In this document: positions 24,026-34,939 of the stretch, in pieces | Layout: every line of letters begins with the position of its first letter | How positions within the stretch are numbered: position 1 is the first letter of the stretch | Origin: Sitta carolinensis | Lineage: Eukaryota; Chordata; Aves; Passeriformes; Sittidae | Assembly: GCA_032173965.1 (NCBI GenBank) | Contig: JAVUNC010000006.1 | Span: 35,621,870-35,685,869, forward strand | DNA: 64,000 nt | Direction: 5' to 3' | Notes under the pieces: generated by a model | What the model saw: only the letters and a program-made list of their open reading frames with translations | Told to the model about the DNA's origin: nothing | The model's database searches: none | Made by a program: the position numbers and the translations under genes

Positions 24026-27000
24026 TTCATTGAAGATCAATTCAATAGATGGTTTCTAATTTTTGCAGGTAGATATACCATTGAAATTCCCCAAAGGACA
24101 AGAGAAATCAGTTAAGCAAGGCAGAATGGAATATGTGGCTGCAGAATCCAATGACAATTATCATGTTTTTTTGACAACTGGTCTTGCAGTTACCTGCAAT
24201 TAAGGTTTCTATACAGTAGCTAGGTAATCTCTCAGTAAAGATGAAATTATGTTTTTGAAGTGAGGATCGGAGAACAGAAAGGGTACACATGGTAGTTCTA
24301 GAGACAGGGGGGCATTGACATAGCTTGTGAAGGTAGGCAGCTGAAAAGTATTGTAAGAATTGTACAGTGGAATAACCTGAAAATATTCTGCAAATGTTTC
24401 AAATTGTTGTCCTTTCATGTTAGTGCTGTAGATGAAAAGATAATCTAACTGATAACAGTACAGTGGTTTAGGATCAGTGTGCAGAAGCATGACAGTACTG
24501 CACATTTATTTGGCCTTTTGCAATTTTTTAGGAGGTCCAGTTTTCATTTCTGAACAGAACTGGTTTTGTTAGAGCCTGTCTAGAATCAGAGGTAAATTTT
24601 TAGTTAATTTTTTTTTTTTGTTACAGTTTCAAGAGAAGTACCTAATAAGAAAAATATTCTAGAATATTTTCCTGGCTGAAATGAGTACTTTTTGTTTGCT
24701 ATTGTAAATGATGTGCATAGATCCCAAAGAAAACGTTATATCTCAGTGACCTGATCCATACATAGCAATGTTTACTAGTGCCAACAGACTTTCCAGGTAT
24801 GTTCTATTCCTCTGTCAAGAGGGATCTATGCTAAAGAAGACATTTAGCTGCCACAGGATCTTTCTTCTAAATTAAGTTTTCCTTTAAAGTTGTAGTTGTG
24901 GTATCTTCATTTACTTTGGTGCAGCTTTCTAAGCAGTGCGGTGGCCAAATATGTCAATGCTAAAAACTAAGAATTGGCTTGTGGGTAGTTACTGCTGAAC
25001 TTGAAACTTCTCTATGCCTTTGATAACAATCGCTGATAAAAAAGGAAGCAAGAAGGAGTTGGGGCTGGCTGGGGAAGCTGGGCCAGCTGTAGCTGAGCTG
25101 GCTGATCTTTAGCACACAAGAGGCTCTGCAGTCCTTGGAGAAGAGCCCTGCATGCCTTCCTTTGTAATGGCATTCGTGAGGTTTTGGTTTAGCTGTCTTT
25201 AAATTAAATATCTAATGCTCATATCAAGTTTCAGTGGAGGAAAGAAAAACAGATTCAATAAAACTTTTTGTGTTTCTATCAGAGTCAGTGAGTCTTTCTG
25301 TAGCATTGCTTCAGGATTTCTACAAGACTGTGTGTTGTAATATATGCAACTCATATTGGGGTTAAAAGATTTTAATCTCACATGTAACTAGGACAACTTT
25401 TCTGTCTGAGCTAGAAAAGATAGTTTTCTAACTGATGGAACTGAAAAGATGTAAAAGATTCCTTTGTTAAACATAAAGTTCATGATCATATGCACTACTG
25501 AGAGGTAAGTTAGAAGAACATATTTAAGCACAAGTGTATAAAGCATATGTCTAATATTTGATTGTTTAGAAAAATAAAATCCAAAGGTTCCAATGGTTTG
25601 AATCCCCATTGCCTGAAAAGCTATGAATTTTGCTTAAAAACACTTTGCCTTGGGTGATAGATTTTTATTTACATGCATATACGTGTGTGTGAGACTTATG
25701 CATATTTTGATAATATACATAATGCAGAAATGATTATATAATTAAAATAAAGAGGAAGTGGTGGAGGTATAACTAGAGAAACATAATCATAGCCACAAAG
25801 CCTGTGTAAGTTATTTCTATGTGCATGTAACTATGATTTGAGAGATTTTTCAAGCTTACCCTGAGCTCTCTAATATTTGTCCCTTCATTTTCAGGTGCTC
25901 TGGATCTGTAAATAGCACTGCTTATGAGTAACAGGTCTCTGCAAGTTATCTATGCATCTGGGACAAGCAAAGCTGCTTCACAGAAATGTAGTTATGGTAT
26001 TGGCACAGTGCTATGAGCAGTGTAGACAAGAAAAAAACACAACCTGCTACAGAGAGGCCTTCTCCCCAGTGACATAGTTATCTGACACCATAGAATAATT
26101 TTTCTTCTTCTAAAAGAAAAACAATTCCAAGAGATAGAATGAGTTTTCATTCTACTAACACCGTGGAGTGAAATGTTTTATTTCTAGAGTCTCTCTTGGC
26201 AGAGGATATCCTGGCAGAGTAACTGAGTGAACTGAGTGAGTGCTTAAATCCCTAGAAAAATATCTGTAATGAGAAATTCTGACTGCAGAATGTTCGCTCA
26301 CTGCATTTAGCTGAGATTGTGATTGAACCAAGGGCTAGATGACATGAAAACATGTATGCACTTTGTGTTAACCTTTTGTGAAGGACAGATGATAAGCCCT
26401 TTACCCTACTGACAAACTGAAGAGGGATTCAATGTCTCCACTTGTTCCACTCTAATTAAATGTGGATATGATGTAAACAGCAACCCAAACTGTTTTATGA
26501 ATTCAGAAAATGCTAGCTTAATTTTTCTTGTCAGGCTGCAAAACTAGACCATGACAGATGACTTTGAGCATTTGCTGATCATTCATCTACAAAACAGGAG
26601 TTTGATTCTTTCACTCATGGCTGTTTGCAGACACAAAAGTTAATTAATTGAAACATTGGTGCTCAGCAAATTATTTTTATTTTCCCCCCTTTAGCCAGAT
26701 TTCATTGTATCCTAAGCAAAATCTTTAATAACATGATACAAATGAAAGATCACGGACACCATTTCGTATTGAAACACTGCATTTATTTAGCCTTAATATA
26801 AGAATAATTACACTGGCTGCACGTAACCACACAAATATAATGTAACTCAATCAAGAATGCAATCAACTGGTTTGGTTCTATTCATGCAACACCTAAATAA
26901 TTCAAATGAATCATATTCCCTAGAATCAAATGTAGGAGCCACAGCTATGCAGAGCTAGTGCAAAAATCAATTTGTACTAATCTGCCTTTGAGAGCAAAAT

Positions 27001-27721
27001 CACAAAATATAGTACAATACTGGCATCACTTGTCTGTTGTGCAGTTAATTTATCTTTTTTTTTTCTTTCTCTTAATTTCTCTGCATCTTATAAACATGAA
27101 CATATTTAAAGTAATTTGATTTTAAAATTATTGTTTACATTCCAGAAGAGTAAAAAAGTCCTTATTTAAAATAGTTTTTTTCTTTTCACTATTCCATTAA
27201 GGGCTTACTGTGTTACAGGAATACAAGAAAAAGAAAATTATTTATTCACAAGAAATAAAATTAAGAAGCCTGTCTTTATCTTTTTATAAGAATGAAATCC
27301 AAAACCCAAATTAATAAACAGAAAAGTTTTAACTGTTTTCTTGAGTGATCCAAAATCAATGCAAATATAAATGTAAATTTCAGGTATAAATTTAGCACTA
27401 GATTACTTTATTTCTCATGTTCCTGTTCCCTGAAATGGGGAAAGGATATACCCACAACAATTCAATAAGCATACTGATCCTCATGGGATATTGAAGGCAC
27501 AGTATGAGTTAGAAGATGCAGAGCCATGCCATTTTTGTACAGGTTCAAATCTGCATGCAGCTTTTACACGAGTGCTCAGTTCAAGGCTGATTGGCTAACT
27601 GTCGCTGTGAATTCTTTTGCTTTAATAAGCAGCGATTCTCTATTAAGAGCAATTTTTCCTTTTCAGCTTATGGGTGAAGTCATTACATATTTCAACAGAC
27701 TGAAACGTAGTAAATGCATGC
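24026..27721. other. AT-rich non-coding stretch, nothing recognised
   Basis: No gene or recognisable transposon. A short GC-richer patch at 25050-25160 has repeated 'gctggctgg' and 'gctgagctgg' words. A T-rich and A-rich zone at 27050-27330 is low-complexity. Confidence 0.5.
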
Positions 27722-28160
27722 TGTTATTCCCCTGAGAAGCAAGGGCCTGCACAGCTTGGCTTAGACATGTAGGATGCACAGGGAAAGAGAAGAGTTGCTC
27801 CTAGAAGAGCAGTGGAGCCCAGTGGAGGATCTGTTTGACAGTCTCCAGCCAGGAGCTGGTGTTGGGATTCCTGCAGAGTCCTTTGCTCTCAGGCTGATGC
27901 TCCAAAAGGCTGTCATGCAAAGGGCCTTTGTGATAGAAGAATCGGGTCAGTGTAAATACTGGCTGACACGAGTGACCACGTGGCTTTGCCACAAGGAGCC
28001 GATTGAAGGAGGGCTGCCATCAGCAAGGCTTGCCCCGATTTGAGCAGTGGGGAAAGGCTCACTGTGTGCTTCACTGTGAGAGCTGTCTGACACTGCAAGC
28101 CCACTCGGCCTCCTGTGTGAAATAAAACTCTGTTTCTGTGTAGTCCATGGTAATTAAAGG
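27722..28160 (+). mobile_element. Probable LTR-like element ending with AATAAA
   Basis: A block of roughly 430 bp is clearly more GC-rich than its surroundings. It begins near 'ctgagaagcaagggcctgca' and ends shortly after 'gtgtgaaataaaactctg', a terminal arrangement typical of the R-U5 region of an LTR, with AATAAA at 28121-28126. The opening words resemble avian ERVK-type LTRs as I remember them, but I could not fix TG...CA ends or a target-site duplication. Other explanations are the last exon of a non-coding transcript or a processed sequence. A frame of 89 codons on the plus strand has no recognisable domain. Confidence 0.4.
28121..28126 (+). terminator. AATAAA polyadenylation signal
   Basis: AATAAA sits at the downstream end of the GC-rich block, followed by a T/G-rich segment ('ctctgtttctgtgtag') such as follows cleavage sites. 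Confidence 0.45.
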
Positions 28161-29882
28161 AGGAAAACAAACTGAAATTTGGTGTTGAATTGATTTATTT
28201 GAAATGGTGAGTGATATTCTCTACACCAGTTGGCTGGCAAATGTATTGCCTCCCTTGGGGTGAGGGACAGGTTTGAAGAACACCTGCAAAGGTGGGTGAT
28301 TTCTGCTTCACCTGCGAGTAGTAATGTGGAAGAGGGGAACAAGGCACAAATGTGTATCATATAAGTATGACATCGCAGGAAATGAGTCTGGGATTGGAGA
28401 CTGATATGTAACAAGCTCTAGAAATTAAAGAAGAAATGGGCTGTGAGATGCCATATCTGTGAAAAAGATAGAAGGGTAATCAGTAGAGAAATAACCAAAT
28501 TACAAAGCTGAAGTAACACTCTTTGCAGTACTGTTCCAAGTGCCTGTAAGGGAGGAAAGACTGTCTTTAACAAGACAAGAAATAATATATCTTGAAGAGA
28601 ATTTGGACAGAATCTTTTTGTGTGTGCAGAGAATAAATAGGAAAGGCTGGATAATAGAAACATTACTTAGAACATAAATGTAGGATTTTTAGTGTGTTAA
28701 TGGTGGGTTTGAAAAATTCTGGCAAAAAATGAAAGATTGGGATGGGAATTAATGTCACCATCTACTTCTACAAGTTTTATAGGAAGGTGTTGATTCATCC
28801 TAAGCCACAATGACACCTTTTTTTGTGTGTGTGTAATTGCAGTGGTCTTCCCACCTGCAGCCTCAGGGACATAAAAACCACAAGAACATGCTTAGTCATC
28901 TAAAATATTTGGGCTAAGTTTTGCTTGAACAAATATGCTTGTTGATTTATTTCTTATTTCTCTTTTGCATATTAATAGTTACCAAAGGCAATTACAAGAT
29001 ATTTGAAAAGAAAGATTCTCAAATACCACTGTGTCACGAGAGAATAGAAGCTTATTCTGAAAGCATTGATTTTTTTTTGGTTCTAAAAATACACAAGCCA
29101 AACTGCCAGCTGCTATATATCAGGCCCCTGGCAGCAGCTTTACACCAAAGGAGAGTTTGGCTCTTCTTCCCTGAATTTTGCTTAATTCCATCCTATTTTC
29201 ATTTGAGTGTGTGCTTCTGAGAGGATAAGCACTATAGTTCTTAAGGGCTGCAGTCTCTTAAAATATAAAATAAATAAGTGGCTTTGGGATAAATATTTTC
29301 TCTCTGCCAGTGACATAATACTTGGGCTTGAAATGTTATCATCTAAGAAAGTTTTATCTTGAAAAACTCTGCTCTCTGGCTTTCTGGCTCTGAATATCAA
29401 GCCAGGTAAGATTCTGAAAAAAAACCCACCAAAACCCCAAAAACCTGAAAAGTAGCAAGGATTCAAACCTTTCCCTAAACATTGCTTTGAACAACGGCAG
29501 TGTAAGGTTTTCTATATCTTTAATTTGAATGGGCTAATCTGAGACATTCCTGCAGCTGAGACCTGGCTGTGTGCTCTGCCTCGTTCCGTTTGTAATATTA
29601 CAAATCTTTACAAGCAGAAATAATTTGGGATTTGATGTGTTATCATTAGAATTCTGATTATGGGAACAGAAGTGACACTGCAGATAATGTTGCAAAACTA
29701 CTTCTACTCCAACATTTCAAATTCACTTGCTCAGTAGTGGGAAAAGTTACTCCTTCTAAGCTAAAATTTTAAGGCTTTAGCACAGCTGGGAATTTATTTA
29801 TTTATTTTATTCTCCTTGGAAATGAAGAAAGAAAGATCAATGGTTTTGAAGAGGAGTAAAAGAATGTATATTTGCTGTACAT
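28161..29882. other. AT-rich non-coding stretch
   Basis: Nothing recognisable beyond a short (GT)n at about 28825-28834 and an ATTT-rich run at about 29793-29810. Confidence 0.5.
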
Positions 29883-29937
29883 TGTGGTGGGGTGCTTCTG
29901 GCTGCATGTCAGGTGCCCACCAAAGCCAGTCCATCAG
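29883..29937 (-). mobile_element. Scrap of an ERVL-like LTR (U5 end)
   Basis: About 55 bp starting TGTGGTGGGG and containing 'caggtgcccaccaaagcc' match the same ERVL-like LTR terminus that opens the element at 3326 ('ggcacccaccaaagctgc'). Homology ends abruptly where CR1 sequence begins, and no LTR sequence reappears beyond the CR1. Confidence 0.55.
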
Positions 29938-30360
29938 TATGGAGCATAGGTCTTGTGAAGAGCAGCTGAGAGCTGGGAGTGTTCAGCCTGGACAAAAGAA
30001 AGCTCATGGGAGATCTCATTGTTCTGAGCAAGCACCTGAAAGGAGGCTGTAGCCAGGCTCTTCACCCACGTAACACGTGACAAGAGGAAATAGCCTTAAG
30101 TTGCACCAGGGAAGGCTTAGGCTGGTTATTAGAAAAAAATTCTTCAGTTAAATGCTTTTCAGGCATTGGAACAGGTGTCCCAGGGAAGCGGTGGAACCAA
30201 GATCCCCAGAAGTGTTCAAAAGTCATCTGTGTGTGGCTCTTGGGAACATGGTTAAGTGGTGAACTCAGTGGTAATATGACAACAGTAACAGAGGACCTGA
30301 TGATCTTGGAGGTCTCTTCCAACCTTAACAATTCAAATGCCTCTATGATTTTGTTATGAT
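29938..30360 (+). mobile_element. CR1 LINE 3' fragment
   Basis: The sequence runs through hallmarks of CR1 ORF2 C-terminus and 3'UTR: 'gaagagcagctgaga', 'gttcagcctggacaaaagaa', 'gaccagg'-type segments, and the ending 'gatcttggaggtctcttcc', followed by degraded 'ctatgatt' repeats at the extreme 3' end. It is 5'-truncated, with its start abutting a scrap of ERVL-like LTR. No intact frame remains. Confidence 0.85.
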
Positions 30361-32414
30361 GCAACCATTTCTGTGCAACCGTTTCAGTTGCATTTAGTTA
30401 CACTGAAAGGCAGACACTTGATCATTTAAATCACATCAGGAATTTGCAATAAATGTTCACACTGGATAAAACAAATCAAAAATTACAAACAAAACAAGAC
30501 CTGCTTTGGACTAAGGCAAGTTTTATTTCTAGTACTGCCAATGAAATGTCTTATGTCAAAGGAAAAAAGGATAAAAGCAACCCAAATCTGTGTAACTCTG
30601 AGCCTTTGAGGTATTTTTAAACAATTTGATCTCTTTAGAATAATAAGGATGCATTTTATTTCAGTGGCTTTGCTCACATAAAATAATGGTTCAATTTTAG
30701 TGTCCTAATTATGAAATTAAATGGAAGAGGATTGAATGCTACCAAGTTATTCAATAAGCATAACCAGTGTTTAGCTGTGTATACTGCACAGTTGTTGCAT
30801 ATGTAAGACCCTGTATGGTGGCCCACCAAGTGTTCTGCTTGCATCCAGAAAAGTACAAATTCTCCCTCATATTATACAAGCACTTACAGCTCATTTAAGG
30901 ACAGAAAAATTATCAAAGGTATCTTGTTATGTATTTTATGACAGATTATATCAAAGTCTGTAGACCTTATATCACTATAATACCTGAGCACTGCATTAAT
31001 GACATGTTGACATTTTCAGTTTGTGGTGCTTATTGCTATCCCTGCTGTTTTCAGCTAGAAAGTAAATAATAAGTCTTAGAGGATAGTGGATTGATATTTT
31101 AGGCTGATCTCTGGGGGTTTCTGTGTGCTTTTCCTGTGGGGCAAGCCCTACTAAGAAGGCAGCTGAGTGGTGGCCCCAGATGTGCCCAGCCCTTAGACAT
31201 GTCACGCTGCCTTGGCTGTGGGGGGCTGAAGGGTCTTTGGGGGCTGTGCCTCTGTGCTTCAGGCTGGCAGTGGGCACTCAGGCTGAGCTGTATATTGAAG
31301 GGATAGCTGCTTTTAGTAGTTTGAGTCAGTTTTTAATGTTGCTTCTTATCTATGGATGTAAAAAATTTGTTATAACATCGTATTTGTTTCGTTACAATTT
31401 ATGTTATGCAATTTTGAAATCCGAAGAGATTTTAATGGAGGAGGTTAAATTTTCTAAGAGATGGGAAGGAACAAATTTTCTTTGCATTTCTTTATCTTTA
31501 TTGGTGAGGTGGTAGATTGATTCCTGTTGTGAACTAGGTGGCCTTAAGACAGCTTACATTTATAGCCGTAATATTTAACCCTAAAGGATGTTTGAGAAGT
31601 GCAGTTTCCACCTGTGCCAGTCAACGTCACAACTGTGTAAAGGACAATAACAGCACACCTGTCCAGCTTGTCCTGCTTAGAGACAGGTGTGAATCTCTTT
31701 TGTTGGGGGAGCCCTTATTGTCTAATTAGGAGAGCTCAAGGAGAGAAATTGTAAGGATGGCCTAGCTCCCAGGACCTAGATTTCCTGTGCATAGTTGGAG
31801 AGATGAAGGAAAACAGATCTCCAAGAGACCAGGCTTTGCCTCAGAATAATACATTCCAGGTATGAGCATTTTCCACTGCCTATGTTTATCCCTTCTAGAG
31901 GAGATTTGAATTAGTAACTGTGTAATTCAAATGATAGATATCAATTTTTTTTATCTGTGGTACTCTCTGGGAATGTAATTACAGCTGTGCTTCATTTGAT
32001 CCATGTGTTAAAAAGAAAGAAACCATTACAGTCTAGTTTCTTTATTTTATTCTTTGTGCAGCTGTGACGTTTGCATAAACAGTCCTGAACTGCTACTTAT
32101 ATTTCTGCCAGACAGTAAAGATACTTTTGAAACTTACCCAGAAGATGGCATGAAGAATTCTCACAGCACGTTTATGAATGAATGTTTCTGAGCAAAAGTC
32201 AATATTTTCTTTTTGTGTTTGCCTTTCAAAATGCCTTCATTTTTTTTGCATATTGAAAGTAACTTAGCAAACTTTCAGTAGGATTAATTTGTTTAATGGC
32301 TTATATGAAAGACTGTATCTGTTGTGATGTATCTAAGTGATATTTGTCTAGAATACAAGTGATGACCTTAATAGGATCACAAAATAATCCAGGGAGTGAG
32401 GTACACAGGAGACC
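30361..32414. other. Non-coding stretch with a GC-richer patch
   Basis: No gene recognised. Between about 31100 and 31290 the sequence becomes GC-richer, with a 130-codon plus-strand frame (31123-31515) without recognisable domains. Confidence 0.5.
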
Positions 32415-33055
32415 TGTTTTCGGAACCCAGGATGTCTCTGTGACACTCTTGGATGATCCCATTCCAGCCAGGGGGCTTCTAAGCCCTGGCAGGGGGCAGT
32501 CAGAGACCCTGGCAGGCAGCCAGGGACTCCTGAGGCTTTGAGTTTGATCCATGGAACAAATTTCCACCTGTGAATGAAGAACTAAAAGTCACAAGGTTCT
32601 AGATAGCATGATATTAGTAGTTATAGAGTGAAAAGGGAATTTTTGGAGATCTTACCATAGGGGCTTATAGGGCAAGATGGAGGAATTTGGGCATTGTCCT
32701 TTTCCTCCTTCCTTCTTCTTCCTAACCCCATCTTCTTGGGGATGTTGGCACTTGGGGATTGGATTAGAGTAGAATGTAACTGTCTAACATAGGTGATAGG
32801 CATTGGATCATAACTGTAAATAACTAACACGTAATTTATAATATAATAAACAGCCCCTGCCCCAGGGGAGTGCAGTGTGCCTCAGACTGCCCGGCTCAAC
32901 AGACCTCGGCACACCAGACAGAAAATATTTTAGATAAGAAACAATAAAGCAACCTTGAGAGCATCAGCCAAGGACTTTCGACTCATTCTTTCAGCAGGAG
33001 GGTTTAGAGACAGCGGAATTTATATATCTGGGGGTCATCCTGACCTAAGCAACCC
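32415..33055 (+). mobile_element. ERVK-like LTR with R-U5 region
   Basis: This block is homologous to the minus-strand LTR at 45369-45879. Shared landmarks in order are 'gatggaggaat', a T/C-rich tract, 'gttggcactt' against 'ggtggcactt', 'tagagtaga', 'gataggcattgga' against 'gataggtattgga', an 'acgtaattt'/'acgtagttt' segment, an AT-rich TATA zone, 'ctgcccca', 'cagaaaat', and an AATAAA (32943-32948; AATAAG in the other). This order matches U3-R-U5. Compared with the other copy it has extra 5' U3 sequence rich in 'ccctggcagg' words. The start is placed at TG 32415 by analogy with the other copy, and the end near 33051-33055 is approximate. It is followed by leader-like sequence, so this is the 5' LTR of a mostly lost provirus rather than a clean solo LTR. 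Confidence 0.7.
32943..32948 (+). terminator. Polyadenylation signal of the ERVK-like LTR
   Basis: AATAAA precedes 'gcaaccttgaga', and the same downstream words follow the AATAAG variant in the related LTR at 45.4 kb. Confidence 0.6.
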
Positions 33056-33180
33056 CCGAGATTTTGGCATCCCTGGGTGGGCCCCCCAGGAGTGAGTGGC
33101 TGGTAAGCAGCCAAGCCACCAGACGCTGAACTCCAACCCAGAACCTGTAGTCTAACCTGGTGCTCAAATCAGAGCCAGCT
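33056..33180 (+). mobile_element. Short ERV leader remnant with primer-binding-site-like sequence
   Basis: Directly after the LTR lies 'ttttggcatccctgggtggg' (33062 on). Its TGGC...GTGGGC pattern resembles a degraded tRNA-Lys-type primer-binding site, the usual partner of betaretroviral-like ERVK elements. About 100 bp of GC-rich sequence follows before the AT-rich background returns. No gag frame is visible. The primer assignment is tentative because only part of the 18 positions agree. Confidence 0.45.
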
Positions 33181-34905
33181 ATGTTGTCAGATCAGATTGC
33201 TGACTTGGTTTAAATACCTTAATGGAAATAACTTGAATAGGTTTTAATATTAAATTTTTTAAACCTTTAGAAATGTTGGAGTTTTACAAAAGGGGTATTA
33301 TTCAACAAGATTTCATACCTTTTTAATGAGTGTTTGTGTGTTTGACATCCAGTTCTGGGAATGAAGCATGTATTTTAGTAATTAATCTCTAATGTATTGG
33401 AAAGAATTTAACACTTAATATTGTCAGATTTTTGACATCTGAAATAAAATTATTGCTTTGAAGTGGTCAGAGTAGAAGTAGATTTGGTTAGAAAGGGTAT
33501 ATATTATGCTGATAAAAATTCTGGTGACAAACTTCATGTCATGTGTACATTATTAAATTAGAAAAAAAAAATTTGCAAAACTGAAATCTGGTCTGTTGAA
33601 AGTTTAAAAACTATTTAAGGGTCATTCTAGCTTCAAAGCATCCTACATTTTTCATTTCTGAAATATTTTTGTTCTCCATACGGCTGTATGAAAAATCCCC
33701 TGTCTCAGATCACAGATGTTGTCACCTATCAGTGACCTGAAGCACTCCTGCAGCACATGAGTTAAGGAAAACAGGGAGAAATTCCAGCTGTTAACTATCC
33801 AGGGGTGCTGGACACAGCATCCTTAGGCAGTTAATGGGGAGAGGTGAGATGTCACATAAGTTCACTGAAATTAAGTGGTTTCTCTACAAAAGATGATGTG
33901 AACTCAGTTCTAATTTTCTTTCTTTCTTTCAGTATTTTTCCCCAGTGCAAGCCACTGTCCAGCAGTCCTGATGGTAGGAGGCTTAAATTGCTATTGTGCT
34001 CTTGAAGTCAGCCCTGATGGCAAAATGATGGCAAAATTGCGAGTGAGTTTCTGTGCCAGATGGGACCTTACTGAACATATAATTGAAACAGTGAGACCAC
34101 CTGGATACACAAGGCTGTCAACTATAAAAAAGGCATAATCCTAATAGTTACTGGTAAAAACAGACCAAACCACTTTTACAGGCAGCATGGTGAGTGCTAG
34201 GGAGAGTTTTCTTCCTTTATGGCCTGTGCAAATTCCAGTTGTGGCTGTAGGTTATTGCTTCCTCTGGAAAGATGACTCTGTGGGTTCTTGGTATAGCTTC
34301 TGGTCCTCCATTTATTCAAACACCACCCAGTCATCATGACATAGCTTCCATTTTCTCTGAGATTTGAAGAACCTAAGCATAATCCACCCCTTCTTAATAA
34401 TCCAATCCTCTGAGGTATCCTTGCCCATTCATTTCTTATTTTACAGGGCCCTAAAAGTTGATGTAAAGGAAATACATTTTGGAACACCTATGTAGGTATT
34501 ATAATCTTTTTTCTAAAAAAGTAGATAAATTGGGCCCATAAGGTTTATTGTGATTAAAAGCTTCACTGCTTATGGTGAAATTCTAGAGCTACACATATTG
34601 CTCTTATTAGCATATAAATGCTCTTATCTGCCAGAGTTGGACATAATCATGAAATATGCCATCATTCCAGGATGAGGTTGGTTGCTGCCTGGGGTCCCAT
34701 AACATTATGAGAATGAAGTAGCAATAGTATTGTCATGGTTGAAGAAGCACATTCATTTCCACCCCCTCTTTTTTGAAACTGGTAATTTTACAGCAAAAAT
34801 GGCTTATGTGTTATGTAAAATTGCTGAGATTTATTTTAATGTCAAAGGTGACTCCTTTTTTCTTCCTTCCTAGATCAGTGACTTTAATATTGATGGTCTC
34901 TTCTT

Positions 34906-34939
<34 letters not shown>

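Noticed and set aside
25590..25612. tRNA B-box-like 'ggtttgaatcccc'
   Set aside because: No A box or acceptor-stem pairing at the right upstream distance, so no cloverleaf can be drawn.
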